A DNA stretch of 64,000 nt, taken from assembly GCF_900105205.1 (NCBI RefSeq), contig NZ_FNSQ01000005.1, positions 744,001-808,000 of the forward strand, read 5' to 3'. Within the stretch, counting starts at the first letter, position 1; each line of letters begins with the position of its first letter. Source of the stretch: Microbacterium hydrocarbonoxydans. Its GTDB lineage: Bacteria > Actinomycetota > Actinomycetes > Actinomycetales > Microbacteriaceae. Shown piece after piece: positions 8,871-17,327 of this stretch. The position numbers and the translations under genes were made by a program. The notes under the pieces are model-generated. The model saw only the letters and a list, made by a program, of their open reading frames with translations. It was not told the DNA's origin and searched no databases.

Positions 8871-9838
8871 CCGACAGCTCCGAGCCCGTCGCCCGGGGAG
8901 CCGTCTCGATCATCCAGGGCGACAATCTCGCGGTTGCCGCGACCCTGCCCTCGGCCTCCTTCACCCTCGTGTACCTGGATCCGCCCTTCAACACCGGCCG
9001 GGTGCAGGAACGCCGGGTGGTCACCGCCCGCCGCTCGTTCACAACTCAGCACGAATCCGACGCGGCGGGAGTGGCGCTCCCGGAATCGCAGGGTTCCGAT
9101 GCGGCGGTCCCGCCGACCGTGCTGAGTCCTGAACCGGCCGCGACGCCGACCGAGGTGCGGCACGGGTTCCACGGCCACGCTTACGAGCGCGTGCGCGGGA
9201 TGCTGCGCACCTACGACGACCGTTTCGACGACTACGGGGCCTTCCTGATGCCGCGGCTCGAGGAGGCCTGGCGCCTGCTCGCCGACGACGGCACCCTCTA
9301 TCTGCACTTGGACTACCGCGAGGCGCACTACGCGAAGGTGATGCTCGATGCCGTGTTCGGCCGCGACTGCTTCCTGAACGAGCTGATCTGGGCCTACGAC
9401 TACGGGGCGAAGTCGCGGCGCCGGTGGCCGACCAAGCACGACACGATCCTCGTCTACGTGAAGAATCCGCGGGAGTACGTGTTCAACTCCGACGACATCG
9501 ACCGCGAGCCGTACATGGCTCCTGGGCTCGTGACCGCCGAGAAGGCCGCCCGAGGGAAGCTGCCCACCGACGTCTGGTGGCACACGATCGTGCCGACGAC
9601 CGGGCGGGAGAAGACCGGATACCCGACGCAGAAGCCAGAGGGGATCCTGCGCCGCATCGTCCGGGCGTCCAGCCGGCCCGGCGACCGGGTGCTCGACCTC
9701 TTCGCCGGCAGCGGCACGACCGGCGCCGTCGCCTCGGCGCTCGGGCGGGAGGCCGTGCTCGTCGACGACAACCCCGAGGCGGTGCGCGTCATGACCGAGC
9801 GGATGCCGCACGCCGAGGTCACGCACGGCGGGGCGTAG
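8867..9838 (+). CDS. DNA methyltransferase (beta-class, orphan)
   Basis: A 323-residue site-specific amino-methyltransferase (N6-adenine or N4-cytosine). The catalytic motif DPPF is at residues 38-41 (VYLDPPFNTG) and the S-adenosylmethionine motif FAGSGTTG at 279-286; catalytic motif before cofactor motif defines the beta group. Other family segments are WAYDYGAKSRRRWPTKHDTI, DVWWHTIVPTTGREKTGYPTQKPE and the closing ALGREAVLVDDNPEA. Residues about 48-100 form a Pro/Ala/Glu-rich linker of low complexity in the target-recognition area. No restriction endonuclease lies nearby, so this is an orphan enzyme. The GTG start overlaps the lplA stop (GTGA); an ATG at 8849 would lie inside lplA. Confidence 0.87.
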   Translation: MTDSSEPVARGAVSIIQGDNLAVAATLPSASFTLVYLDPPFNTGRVQERRVVTARRSFTTQHESDAAGVALPESQGSDAAVPPTVLSPEPAATPTEVRHGFHGHAYERVRGMLRTYDDRFDDYGAFLMPRLEEAWRLLADDGTLYLHLDYREAHYAKVMLDAVFGRDCFLNELIWAYDYGAKSRRRWPTKHDTILVYVKNPREYVFNSDDIDREPYMAPGLVTAEKAARGKLPTDVWWHTIVPTTGREKTGYPTQKPEGILRRIVRASSRPGDRVLDLFAGSGTTGAVASALGREAVLVDDNPEAVRVMTERMPHAEVTHGGA

Positions 9839-9848
9839 CTCCGGGCGC

Positions 9849-10322
9849 TCAGCCCACCCGGTAGGCGCGGTAGCGCACGGCATCCGCCTGGCGCTGGGCC
9901 GCCGAGAGGAACAGGGCCCGCTGCAGGTGGGCGAGTGCCGGCGCTGCCGTCTCGATCTGCACGGTCGTGCGGAAGTAGTAGGAGCCGGGGTCGACGTCCT
10001 CCCCTCGTCGCAGCTGCTCGAGCACATCGGGCGTTCCGGTGCGCAGCCCCTTCGCGTGCAGCAGCAGCAGGTCGCCACCTGCGGTCCGCGCCGAGTAGCG
10101 GCCGTCGATCTCGATCGTCCCGTCCGGCCGCACGATCTGCCAGTCGGCGCCACCGGGGAGGATCTCGGCCTCGACGGCGCCCGTGACGTGTCCACCGAGG
10201 ATCGGCACGACGCGGCGGTGGCCGACGCTCGTGCTGCCGTGGTCTTCGAGCGGACCCAGGTCGACGGTGACGTCGAAGGCGAACTCGAGGCCGGGGACGG
10301 GCAGTGCGTCGTGCGCGGTCAT
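9849..10322 (-). CDS. DUF3237 family protein
   Basis: A 157-residue protein with the DUF3237 layout: LEFAFDVTVDLGPLEDHGSTSVGHRRVVPILGGHVTG near the N-terminus, a central EILPGGADWQIVRPDGTIEIDGRYSART, and SYYFRTTVQIETAAPALAHLQRALFL at the C-terminus. The family is uncharacterised but is a small beta-barrel often found beside aromatic-degradation enzymes. It is the last gene of a three-gene operon, overlapping the MarR gene by 4 bp, with the flavin monooxygenase first. This makes a role in the same catabolic or detoxifying step plausible but unproven. Confidence 0.83.
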   Translation of the reverse strand: MTAHDALPVPGLEFAFDVTVDLGPLEDHGSTSVGHRRVVPILGGHVTGAVEAEILPGGADWQIVRPDGTIEIDGRYSARTAGGDLLLLHAKGLRTGTPDVLEQLRRGEDVDPGSYYFRTTVQIETAAPALAHLQRALFLSAAQRQADAVRYRAYRVG

Positions 10323-10819
10323 CGGGTCTCCTCCCGGTCGGCGGTGCTCGCGCCGGTCGTCTCGGTCGCCCGCGGATCCGCGCCGCCGAGCACGTCGCAG
10401 AGCCGTTCCAGTGCAGGGACGGCGGCGGCGAGGGCGGCCCGCTCATCCTCTCCAAGCCGCGCGGTCGCCTCTGCGACGAGGGCGGAGTTCGCCGCGTCAA
10501 ACCGGTCGAACAGGTCGAGCGCCCTGGCTGATGCGCGCACGACGATGCGTCGACCGTCGGAGGCGGCAGGGGTGCGCTCGACGAGGCCCTCGCTCTCCAT
10601 CGCACCGAGCAGGTTGCTGACGGTCGGTCGGCTCAGCCGCAGACGGCTCGCGATCTCGGCCGGACCTCGCGACGTCCCTCGTGGCAGGGCGCGGATCACG
10701 TCGATCTGCGAGTCCGACAGCTCGGGCAGGCGGGCCTCGGCCCGCGTCGCGGCGAGCAGCGCACGCCGGAGGGGAGAGATGACGGCGGCGAGTCGCGCGG
10801 CGTCGAGGTCGCCGCTCAT
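10319..10819 (-). CDS. MarR-family transcriptional regulator
   Basis: A 166-residue winged-helix regulator. The DNA-binding part reads LPELSDSQIDVIRALPRGTSRGPAEIASRLRLSRPTVSNLLGAMESEGLVERTPAASDGRRIVVRASARA, with the DGRR wing typical of MarR proteins. The ATG at 10819 overlaps the monooxygenase stop by 4 bp; the gene's own stop overlaps the DUF3237 start. The likely role is to repress the monooxygenase promoter, where a strong palindrome is found at 12110-12140. The ligand is probably an aromatic substrate, by analogy with other MarR/hydroxylase operons. Confidence 0.88.
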   Translation of the reverse strand: MSGDLDAARLAAVISPLRRALLAATRAEARLPELSDSQIDVIRALPRGTSRGPAEIASRLRLSRPTVSNLLGAMESEGLVERTPAASDGRRIVVRASARALDLFDRFDAANSALVAEATARLGEDERAALAAAVPALERLCDVLGGADPRATETTGASTADREETR

Positions 10820-12072
10820 CGGGCGACCGCCGAGGGAGGGGTGAGCGAGGGGCGCTCGTTGAGCACCTCGGGCAGGAATCCCGCAGCCGTCTTGTAGTCG
10901 GCGGCGATCTGCACCCGCTCGGCGTACGGGATGACCTCGTCGATGTCGGCGAAGCCCTGCGGTGCGCGTTCCCTGGCGAGCTGCATCACGCGCTCGGGAC
11001 CCGTCGCGCGGGTGCCGGCGAGCAGAGCCGTCATCGCGGGACGGCGAGCCTGCTCGTATGCGGCGAGTCCCGCATCGATGCTCTCGGACGTCGCCAGGTG
11101 GAAGGCGAGGGTGCGGGCATCGATGATCGCCTGAGAGCCGCCGTTGGACCCGTTCGGATACATCGCGTGCGCGGCGTCGCCGAGCAGCGTCGTGCGGCCG
11201 AACGTCCACTGCGGGAGGGCGTCGCGGTCGACCATGGGGTACTCGAGGATCTCGTCCGCGGCGGCGATCGCGGCGGGGACGTCGAGCCAGTCGAAGCGCC
11301 ACTCGTCGAACATCTCGGCGATCGGCCCGGGGTCGACGGCGCGGTTCCAATCGGCCTCGCCGGTGCCGCCGACGCGGCGCTCGGCGATGAAGTTCACCGG
11401 CATCCGACCGTCGGCGTCCGCTGGTGCAAGCGGGTACGCGACGAACTTCTGCTCGCCGTCGCCGGCCATGATCATGGTGCGCCTGTCGAGGAACGTCGGG
11501 ATCCGGGTCACCCCGCGCCACAGGGTGAGGCCGCTCCACGGTGGTGCGCCCTCGGCGGGGTAGCGCAGCGCCCGCATCGCGGAGTGGATGCCGTCAGCGC
11601 CGATGATCACGTCGGCCGTGGCCTCGATCGGGCCGGCGTCGGTCGCGAACCGGGCGGTCTCGGTGCCGTCGACGTTCGTCGTGACCCCCGTGAGTCGATG
11701 TCCGAGTCGGATGGGCTCGGCAAGACGGGCCTCGGCGAGGTCGCGCAGCGCGAGCTGGAGGCGTCCGCGGTGCACCGACAGCTGGGGCCAGCGGTATCCC
11801 GCGTCGCGTCCGCGCGGCTCGCTCCAGATCGGCTGCCCGAACCGGTTGTAGTAGGCGAGCGTGCGCGGCTCGACCCCCAGCTCGGCGATGGCGTCGGCGA
11901 CTCCGAGCTCGGTGAGCTCACGCAGCGCGTGCGGCAGCAGGTTGATGCCGACGCCGAGCCCACGGATCGCGGCGCTGCGCTCGTACACCGTGACGTCGCG
12001 CAGCCCGGCCTCGTGCAGACTGATCGCGGCTGCGAGCCCGCCGATCCCCGCACCGATGATGATGATCTTCAT
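10816..12072 (-). CDS. FAD-dependent monooxygenase (aromatic hydroxylase type)
   Basis: A 418-residue class-A flavoprotein hydroxylase. The FAD dinucleotide fold is IIIIGAGIGGLAAAISLHEAG at the very N-terminus, the DG motif is IIGADGIHSAMRALRYP, and the GD motif is TLLGDAAHAMYPNGSNGGSQA. These three motifs in order define the family that uses NAD(P)H and O2 to hydroxylate aromatic rings (relatives include PhzS and salicylate hydroxylase). It is first in an operon with MarR and DUF3237 genes, joined by 4-bp overlaps. The substrate is unknown. Expression is probably controlled at the 31-bp imperfect palindrome upstream. Confidence 0.9.
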   Translation of the reverse strand: MKIIIIGAGIGGLAAAISLHEAGLRDVTVYERSAAIRGLGVGINLLPHALRELTELGVADAIAELGVEPRTLAYYNRFGQPIWSEPRGRDAGYRWPQLSVHRGRLQLALRDLAEARLAEPIRLGHRLTGVTTNVDGTETARFATDAGPIEATADVIIGADGIHSAMRALRYPAEGAPPWSGLTLWRGVTRIPTFLDRRTMIMAGDGEQKFVAYPLAPADADGRMPVNFIAERRVGGTGEADWNRAVDPGPIAEMFDEWRFDWLDVPAAIAAADEILEYPMVDRDALPQWTFGRTTLLGDAAHAMYPNGSNGGSQAIIDARTLAFHLATSESIDAGLAAYEQARRPAMTALLAGTRATGPERVMQLARERAPQGFADIDEVIPYAERVQIAADYKTAAGFLPEVLNERPSLTPPSAVAR

Positions 12073-12109
12073 TGATCGCTCCCTGTGCGCGGCTCAGGTG
12101 AGCCGCTGC

Positions 12110-12140
12110 TGAATATAGTTTTGTCACAAAACCATATTCA
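12110..12140. promoter_or_regulatory. Operator-like palindrome upstream of the monooxygenase operon
   Basis: TGAATATAGTTTTG (12110-12123) and CAAAACCATATTCA (12127-12140) are inverted with one mismatch and a 3-bp centre. The site starts 38 bp upstream of the monooxygenase ATG and is strikingly AT-rich for this genome. It is the expected target of the operon's own MarR protein; the TetR protein next door is the alternative. Confidence 0.65.
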
Positions 12141-12179
12141 GCGCAAGAGGCGATCGCCTCCGTCCCCGGCGGCGGCCTG

Positions 12180-12836
12180 TCAGCGGGCGGCCGCAGTGCG
12201 CGCAGCTTCGATGATCACGTCGACGCCCAGGAGGAAGAGCTCGCGGTCCTGCAGCTCGGACAGCAGCGTGCTGTTCTCTGCGATCAGGGGGAACTGGCGT
12301 GGATCGGCGAGCAGCGGCGAGTCGATCCAGGGGCTGTCCTCGTCGTCGCTGCGGCGATCGGCTCGCGCCCGTGCGATCCCCGCCGCCCCGGCGAGCACAT
12401 GAGAGGCGAGCAGAGCGTAGTGGCGCACCAGCTCCTGACCGCGCAGTCCTGCCCGGTGGAACGCGTCGAGCATCAGCTCGATCGCCGCGAGCTCGCCGGG
12501 ACCGTGCGTGGTCAGGCTCGTCGCCTCGGCGCCGATCGCCGGATACCGCGTGAACGATGCGAGGGTCGCCTCGCTGAGCATCCGCAGGCGACCGGCCCAG
12601 TCCTCGGCGGGGAGATCGACGCGAGCAGCGGCCTGCCCGTTGAGCTCGTCGAGGAGCGCGCTCATCAGTGCGTCCTTGCTCGCGAAGTGACGATAGATCG
12701 CGGTGGGGTCCGCTCCGAGGTGCGTGCCGAGCTCCCGCACCGAGATGGATGCCACGCCGGTCTCGGCGAGCTCCATCCCGGCGTCGATGATCGACGCCCT
12801 GTCGAGCCGCACGCGAGTGGATGCCTTGTTCGCCAT
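12180..12836 (-). CDS. TetR-family transcriptional regulator
   Basis: A 218-residue regulator. The N-terminal helix-turn-helix reads LDRASIIDAGMELAETGVASISVRELGTHLGADPTAIYRHFASKDALMSALLDEL, a canonical TetR domain. The remaining helical part (residues about 60-215) would bind a ligand and dimerise, with a TetR_C-like HVLAGAAG segment. The start chosen is the ATG at 12836 (MANKAST); a longer form from 12899 adds 21 unlikely residues. It is transcribed away from the amidohydrolase/ABC operon, so that operon is its most likely target; a CAACAGTGTTG palindrome overlaps the operon's -35 box. Confidence 0.87.
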   Translation of the reverse strand: MANKASTRVRLDRASIIDAGMELAETGVASISVRELGTHLGADPTAIYRHFASKDALMSALLDELNGQAAARVDLPAEDWAGRLRMLSEATLASFTRYPAIGAEATSLTTHGPGELAAIELMLDAFHRAGLRGQELVRHYALLASHVLAGAAGIARARADRRSDDEDSPWIDSPLLADPRQFPLIAENSTLLSELQDRELFLLGVDVIIEAARTAAAR

Positions 12837-12919
12837 CGTGTCTCCGGTCTTCCTTGATCCATCGTGCCATGCGCCCGCACAGGTCCGCTCGCTTCGCAAC
12901 GGATTCGCATCGCCAATGA

Positions 12920-12956
12920 CAACAGTGTTGACAGCATAGATGACCGCGGATACGTT
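12920..12956 (+). promoter_or_regulatory. Promoter and operator of the amidohydrolase/ABC operon
   Basis: TTGACA at 12928-12933, a 17-bp spacer and TACGTT at 12951-12956 form a sigma-70-like promoter, 42 bp before the ATG at 12998. The palindrome CAACAGTGTTG (12920-12930) overlaps the -35 box and is a good candidate site for the divergently encoded TetR protein. Confidence 0.6.
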
Positions 12957-12997
12957 TAGCGCATTCCAGCAGCATCGACGATGAGGGAAGGTCCACT

Positions 12998-14719
12998 ATG
13001 GCGAGCGAGTTCGTCTTCTACGGAGGTCTCGTGTTCACCGGCAGCGGGGCACCGCTCGAGGCCCACGCAGTAGTCGTGAGGGACGGCCGCATCGCGGCCG
13101 TTCTCCCGGAAACGGAACTCGACCTCGAGGCGTTCCCCGACGCGAACCGCATCCACCTCGACGGCGCGCTGCTCAGTCCCGGCTTCCAGGACGCGCACAT
13201 CCATCCGGTGGGCGGGGGCATCGAGCTGCTGCAGTGCAACCTCTCGGATGCGGAGAGCGCCGACGAGGCGGTCGAGCTCATCCGCTCCTACGCTCAGGCG
13301 AATCCGGAGCAGGAATGGATCCTCGGCGGCGGCTGGAGCATGGACCACTTCCCCGGAGGCAACCCGCCGCGCGGGCTCCTCGACGAGGCGACGGGTGGGC
13401 GCCCGGTGCTCCTGCAGAGCCGGGACCACCACAGCACCTGGGCGAGCACGGCGGCGATCGAGCGCGCCGGCATCTCGGCGGAGACGCCGGATCCCGACGA
13501 CGGACGGATCGTCCGCGAGGCGGACGGCTTCCCGGCCGGCACCTTCCACGAAGGCGCGGGGGACCTGTTCGCGTCCGTGCGCCCCGCGACCTCCCCCGAC
13601 CTCGCCTACCAGGGGCTCCTGCGTGCCCAGGAGGAACTCATCGCCCTCGGCATCACGGGCTGGCAGGACGCCATGGTCGGTGCGGACTCCGGGGGCATCT
13701 CCGATCCTCTGGCCGCCTACGAACGTGCCGCAGCCGACGGACGACTGCTCGTGCACGTCGTCGGCGCCCAGTGGTGGCTGCGTGACGGCGGCATCGAGCA
13801 GGTGGCGCGCATGACCGAACGCCGCGAGCAGGCCGCCGCCGCGCATCCCGACCGTCGGATCGACCTGGGCACCACCAAGATCATGGTCGACGGGGTCGCA
13901 GAGAACCAGACGGCGGCGATGCTCACGCCCTACCGTGATGCCTCCGGCCACGACACCTGCAACCACGGCCTGAGCTTCATCGATCCCGCGATGCTCCGCG
14001 AGTACGTGACGGCACTGGATGCCGCGGGCCAGCAGGTGCACATGCACGCGCTCGGCGACCGCGCCGTGCGAGAGGCCCTCGACGCCCTGCAGGTCGCACG
14101 AGACGAGAACGGCGACACCGACGGTCGCCACCATCTCGCCCATCTGCAGGTCGTGGCGCCGGACGACACCGCTCGCTTCGCGCCGCTCGGAGCGATCGCC
14201 AACATCCAGGCGCTCTGGGCGACGCACGAGGATCAACTCGACGACCTGACCCTGCCCTTCCTGCAGGACGGACAGGTCGACCGTCAGTACCCGTTCGGCG
14301 ACCTCGTGCGCGCCCGCGCTCGTCTGGCCGCCGGCAGCGACTGGCCCGTATCGACCGCTGACCCGCTCGCCGCCATCCACGTCGCCGTGAACCGCGCGTA
14401 TCCGGGATCCGAGCGACCGCCGCTCGGCGGTGCACATCAGCGGATCGACCTCGAGACCGCGTTCGCCGCCTACACCTCGGGATCCGCGTACGTGAACCGA
14501 CGGGACGACGACACGGGCAGCATCCGCGAGGGGTACCTCGCCAACCTCGTCGTGATCGAACCGAACCCGTTCCGCCTGCCGATCGACGAGCTGCATCGGG
14601 CGCGCGTGACCTCGACGTGGATCGAGGGACGCCGCGTCCACACGGCGGAGCCCGCCACCGCATCCGCCACGGCATCCGTCACCACCGCGTCCGACACCCA
14701 CCGCACGGAGTCCCGATGA
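12998..14719 (+). CDS. Amidohydrolase family 3 protein (YtcJ/AepA-like)
   Basis: A 573-residue metal-dependent hydrolase. SPGFQDAHIHPVGGG carries the first metal-binding His pair, HMHALGDRAV and HHLAHLQVV further ligands, and AGSDWPVSTADPLAAI the conserved Asp: the YtcJ/AepA order. These enzymes cleave amide or related bonds of small molecules; the true substrate is unknown. The start ATG is preceded by GGGAAGG. Its stop overlaps the start of the ABC-importer lipoprotein (ATGA), so the enzyme is made together with a peptide-type uptake system. It probably processes what that system imports. The divergent TetR gene is the likely regulator. Confidence 0.88.
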   Translation: MASEFVFYGGLVFTGSGAPLEAHAVVVRDGRIAAVLPETELDLEAFPDANRIHLDGALLSPGFQDAHIHPVGGGIELLQCNLSDAESADEAVELIRSYAQANPEQEWILGGGWSMDHFPGGNPPRGLLDEATGGRPVLLQSRDHHSTWASTAAIERAGISAETPDPDDGRIVREADGFPAGTFHEGAGDLFASVRPATSPDLAYQGLLRAQEELIALGITGWQDAMVGADSGGISDPLAAYERAAADGRLLVHVVGAQWWLRDGGIEQVARMTERREQAAAAHPDRRIDLGTTKIMVDGVAENQTAAMLTPYRDASGHDTCNHGLSFIDPAMLREYVTALDAAGQQVHMHALGDRAVREALDALQVARDENGDTDGRHHLAHLQVVAPDDTARFAPLGAIANIQALWATHEDQLDDLTLPFLQDGQVDRQYPFGDLVRARARLAAGSDWPVSTADPLAAIHVAVNRAYPGSERPPLGGAHQRIDLETAFAAYTSGSAYVNRRDDDTGSIREGYLANLVVIEPNPFRLPIDELHRARVTSTWIEGRRVHTAEPATASATASVTTASDTHRTESR

Positions 14720-16374
14720 ACCGCACGTCGCTGTCCCGTCCCCTCGCCCGTCGCGGTGCCGCCGTGCTCGTCGGCGTCCTCGCGGTCGCCGCGCTCACCG
14801 CCTGCGGACCGGCCGCCACCGGCGGTGCCGGATCGGAGGAGCCGATCGACTGGAAGCTGACCGAGACGACCGCGGCCCCGAGCGGTGACATCGACTCGTT
14901 CACCTTCGCGACCTACGCCGAGCCCTACTCGCTCGACTACGCGTACGCGTTCGACTACGCCGACAACTCGATCCTCGCCAACACCTGCGAGTCGCTGCTG
15001 CGGCTCAACCCCGACTACTCGCTGAGCGCCGGTCTCGCCGAGTCGTTCGACCACCCCACGCCCGACACCTGGGTGTACACGATCCGCGAGGGCGTCACCT
15101 TCCACGACGGCACTCCGCTGACGGCGGCTGACGCGGTGGCGTCGATGAACCGGCACCTCGACCCCGCGGTCGGATCGTTCTGGTACTCCGTCTACCAGAA
15201 CGTGAAGACGATCGAGCAGACCGGCGATCGAGAGGTGACGGTCACCATGACCGGACCGGATTCGCAGTTCAACCTCGGCATGGGCGGCTCCGCCGGTGTC
15301 ATCGAGTCGGCGGCGACCCTGGCCGAGAAGGGCGACGAGTACGGCAACTCGACCGGCGGCGTGAACTGCACCGGCCCGTTCGAGCTGACCTCGTGGGAGT
15401 CCGGGGAGTCGATCACGATGACCCGCTACGACGACTACTGGGACGAAGACCTCACGGCGCACTCCGGCGAGGTCCGGTTCGTCTTCATGACCGACCCCAC
15501 CGCGCGCATCAACGCCCTGAAGTCCGGGAGTGTGGACGGCTCGTGGATGGTGCCGATGGAGGCCGTCTCCTCGCTGCGGGATGCGGGCAAGGGAGACGTG
15601 CTCTTCGGCACGAGCACGGCGGTGGGCAACATCGTCGTGAGCAACCTCGATGGACCTCTGGGTGATGTCCGCGTACGCAGAGCGCTGCTGCTCGCGATGG
15701 ACCGCGACGGCATCCTGCAGGCCGCCTACCGGGGCGTCGGCGAGACGACCGACGTGATGACCACCGAGTCGGTCTGGCAGGACGCCGATGAGTCCGCGCG
15801 CACGGCGGCCTTCGACGACGTCACCTCGTACGAGCAGAACGTGGAGGAGGCGAAGGCGCTCATCGCCGAGGCGGGGGCGGAAGGGGCCGAGCTGACCTAT
15901 GTCACGGCTCCGATCAGCAACGACTTCTCCGTCATCTCGCAGGCGACGGTGGCAGCCGCCCAGTCGATCGGCCTGAAGGTGAACGTCGAGACCGTCACCC
16001 CGAACGCGTACACCGCGCTGTTCTCGGATCCCACCGCCCGAGAAGGCGTCGACCTGTTCTACACCAGCTGGTACCTCTCGAGTCCGGATGCCCTGGAGAT
16101 GTACTCGGTGCTGCGCACCGGAGACTTCAGCAACTACGGCGGCTGGTCGAACCCCGAGTTCGACGCGATCCTGCAGGAGGCCGTCGCGATCGACGACCCA
16201 GCCGCCCGCAGCGAGCTCACCGCCCAGGCGCAGCGGATCGCGAACGCGGAACTGCCGTGGCTGCCGCTGTACGAGGCGCCGATCTCGCTGTACCTCGGCG
16301 AGAGGATCACCGGCGTCCAGCCGTCGATCGCCTTCATGTACTACCCCTGGGCCGCCACGATCGGTGCCCGGTGA
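14716..16374 (+). CDS. ABC transporter substrate-binding lipoprotein, peptide/opine type (SBP_bac_5)
   Basis: A 552-residue lipoprotein. Residues 1-29 are a signal peptide (two Arg, then a hydrophobic stretch) ending in the lipobox LTAC with C30 as the lipidated residue. The mature part has family-5 features: SLDYAYAFDYADNSILANTCESLLRLNPDYSLSAGLAESFDHPTPDTWVYTIREGVTFHDGTPLTAADAV and later VRRALLLAMDRDGILQAAYRG. The chosen ATG at 14716 overlaps the amidohydrolase stop. It delivers a peptide-like or amide ligand to the two permeases encoded next. No GGCATCC-rich oddities or breaks are seen. Confidence 0.92.
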   Translation: MNRTSLSRPLARRGAAVLVGVLAVAALTACGPAATGGAGSEEPIDWKLTETTAAPSGDIDSFTFATYAEPYSLDYAYAFDYADNSILANTCESLLRLNPDYSLSAGLAESFDHPTPDTWVYTIREGVTFHDGTPLTAADAVASMNRHLDPAVGSFWYSVYQNVKTIEQTGDREVTVTMTGPDSQFNLGMGGSAGVIESAATLAEKGDEYGNSTGGVNCTGPFELTSWESGESITMTRYDDYWDEDLTAHSGEVRFVFMTDPTARINALKSGSVDGSWMVPMEAVSSLRDAGKGDVLFGTSTAVGNIVVSNLDGPLGDVRVRRALLLAMDRDGILQAAYRGVGETTDVMTTESVWQDADESARTAAFDDVTSYEQNVEEAKALIAEAGAEGAELTYVTAPISNDFSVISQATVAAAQSIGLKVNVETVTPNAYTALFSDPTAREGVDLFYTSWYLSSPDALEMYSVLRTGDFSNYGGWSNPEFDAILQEAVAIDDPAARSELTAQAQRIANAELPWLPLYEAPISLYLGERITGVQPSIAFMYYPWAATIGAR

Positions 16375-17327
16375 CAGCCGCTCGACGCGTCGCGGGAAAG
16401 CTCGGCGGACTGCTGCTGACGCTGTTCCTGGCGTCGCTGCTCGTGTTCTTCTCGCGCTTCCTGGTGCCGGGCGATCCGGTGAGCTTCCTGCTCCGCGGCC
16501 GCAAGCCGAGCCAGGAGGCGGTGGCGCAGGTGACCGTGCAGTACGGGCTGGATCTGCCTCCGTGGGAGCAGTACCTCCGCTGGGTGCTCGGGCTTCTGCA
16601 GGGGGATCTCGGGCGGTCGCTGCAGTACCGGCAGGACGTCACCGTGGTGATCGGGGACAGGCTCCCCGTCACCCTCCTGCTCGTCACGATGGCCGGCGCG
16701 ATCGTGCTGGCCGCCGGCGTCGCGCTCGGGGCCGTCGCCGCGCTGAACCGCGGCAGGGCGCTCGACAGGTTCGTGCTGATCGGCCTCACGGTGCTGGGCG
16801 CGATCCCCTCGTTCGTCGGGGCGATCGTGCTCATCGCACTGTTCTCCGTGCAGTTGGGCTGGTTCCCCTCGTTCGGCTCCGGCGACGGCTTCGTCGACAT
16901 GGTCTACCACCTGATCCTGCCGTCGATCGCTCTGGCGCTCGTGTTCATCGTCCTCGTGGGCAAGGTGACCAGGTCGGCGATGGTCGATCAGCTGAGCCGC
17001 GAGCACGTCGAGGTGTCGACGAGTCGGGGCGTGCGCCGGTCGGTCGTCGTGCGTCGGCACGTGCTGCGCAACGCCCTCGGCCCGATCCTCACCGTGAGCG
17101 GCGTGCTCGTCGCCGGACTCATCGTCGCGAGCTCGATCGTCGAGGCGGCGTTCGGGCTGTCGGGGATCGGATCGCTCCTCGTGCAGTCCGTGGACCGGCT
17201 CGACTTCCCCGTCGTGCAGGCGATCGTCCTTCTCGTCGTGTGCGCGTTCGTCGTCATGAACGCGATCGTCGACGTCCTCGAACCCTGGATCGACCCGCGA
17301 TCCGCCGCAGGAGCTGGTGCCCGATGA
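16371..17327 (+). CDS. ABC transporter permease, DppB-like
   Basis: A 318-residue inner-membrane protein with about six helices. After the first helix come VPGDPVSFLLRGRKPSQEAVAQVTVQYGLDLPPWEQYLRWVLGLLQGDLGRSLQYRQDV, the typical DppB periplasmic loop. The EAA loop lies near REHVEVSTSRGVRRSVVVRRHVLRNALGPI, which docks on the ATPase. The GTG start overlaps the upstream stop (GTGA) and the stop overlaps the next permease (ATGA). Together with that protein it forms the membrane channel of the importer. Confidence 0.92.
   Translation: MTAARRVAGKLGGLLLTLFLASLLVFFSRFLVPGDPVSFLLRGRKPSQEAVAQVTVQYGLDLPPWEQYLRWVLGLLQGDLGRSLQYRQDVTVVIGDRLPVTLLLVTMAGAIVLAAGVALGAVAALNRGRALDRFVLIGLTVLGAIPSFVGAIVLIALFSVQLGWFPSFGSGDGFVDMVYHLILPSIALALVFIVLVGKVTRSAMVDQLSREHVEVSTSRGVRRSVVVRRHVLRNALGPILTVSGVLVAGLIVASSIVEAAFGLSGIGSLLVQSVDRLDFPVVQAIVLLVVCAFVVMNAIVDVLEPWIDPRSAAGAGAR

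Noticed and set aside
8867..9838. Restriction-modification system
   Set aside because: Only the methyltransferase is present; neighbours are lplA and a DUF3237/MarR operon, with no endonuclease or specificity gene.
12956..14701. 581-codon open frame antisense to the amidohydrolase
   Set aside because: Shadow frame; the plus strand carries a complete metal-hydrolase motif set and ATGA coupling to the ABC genes.
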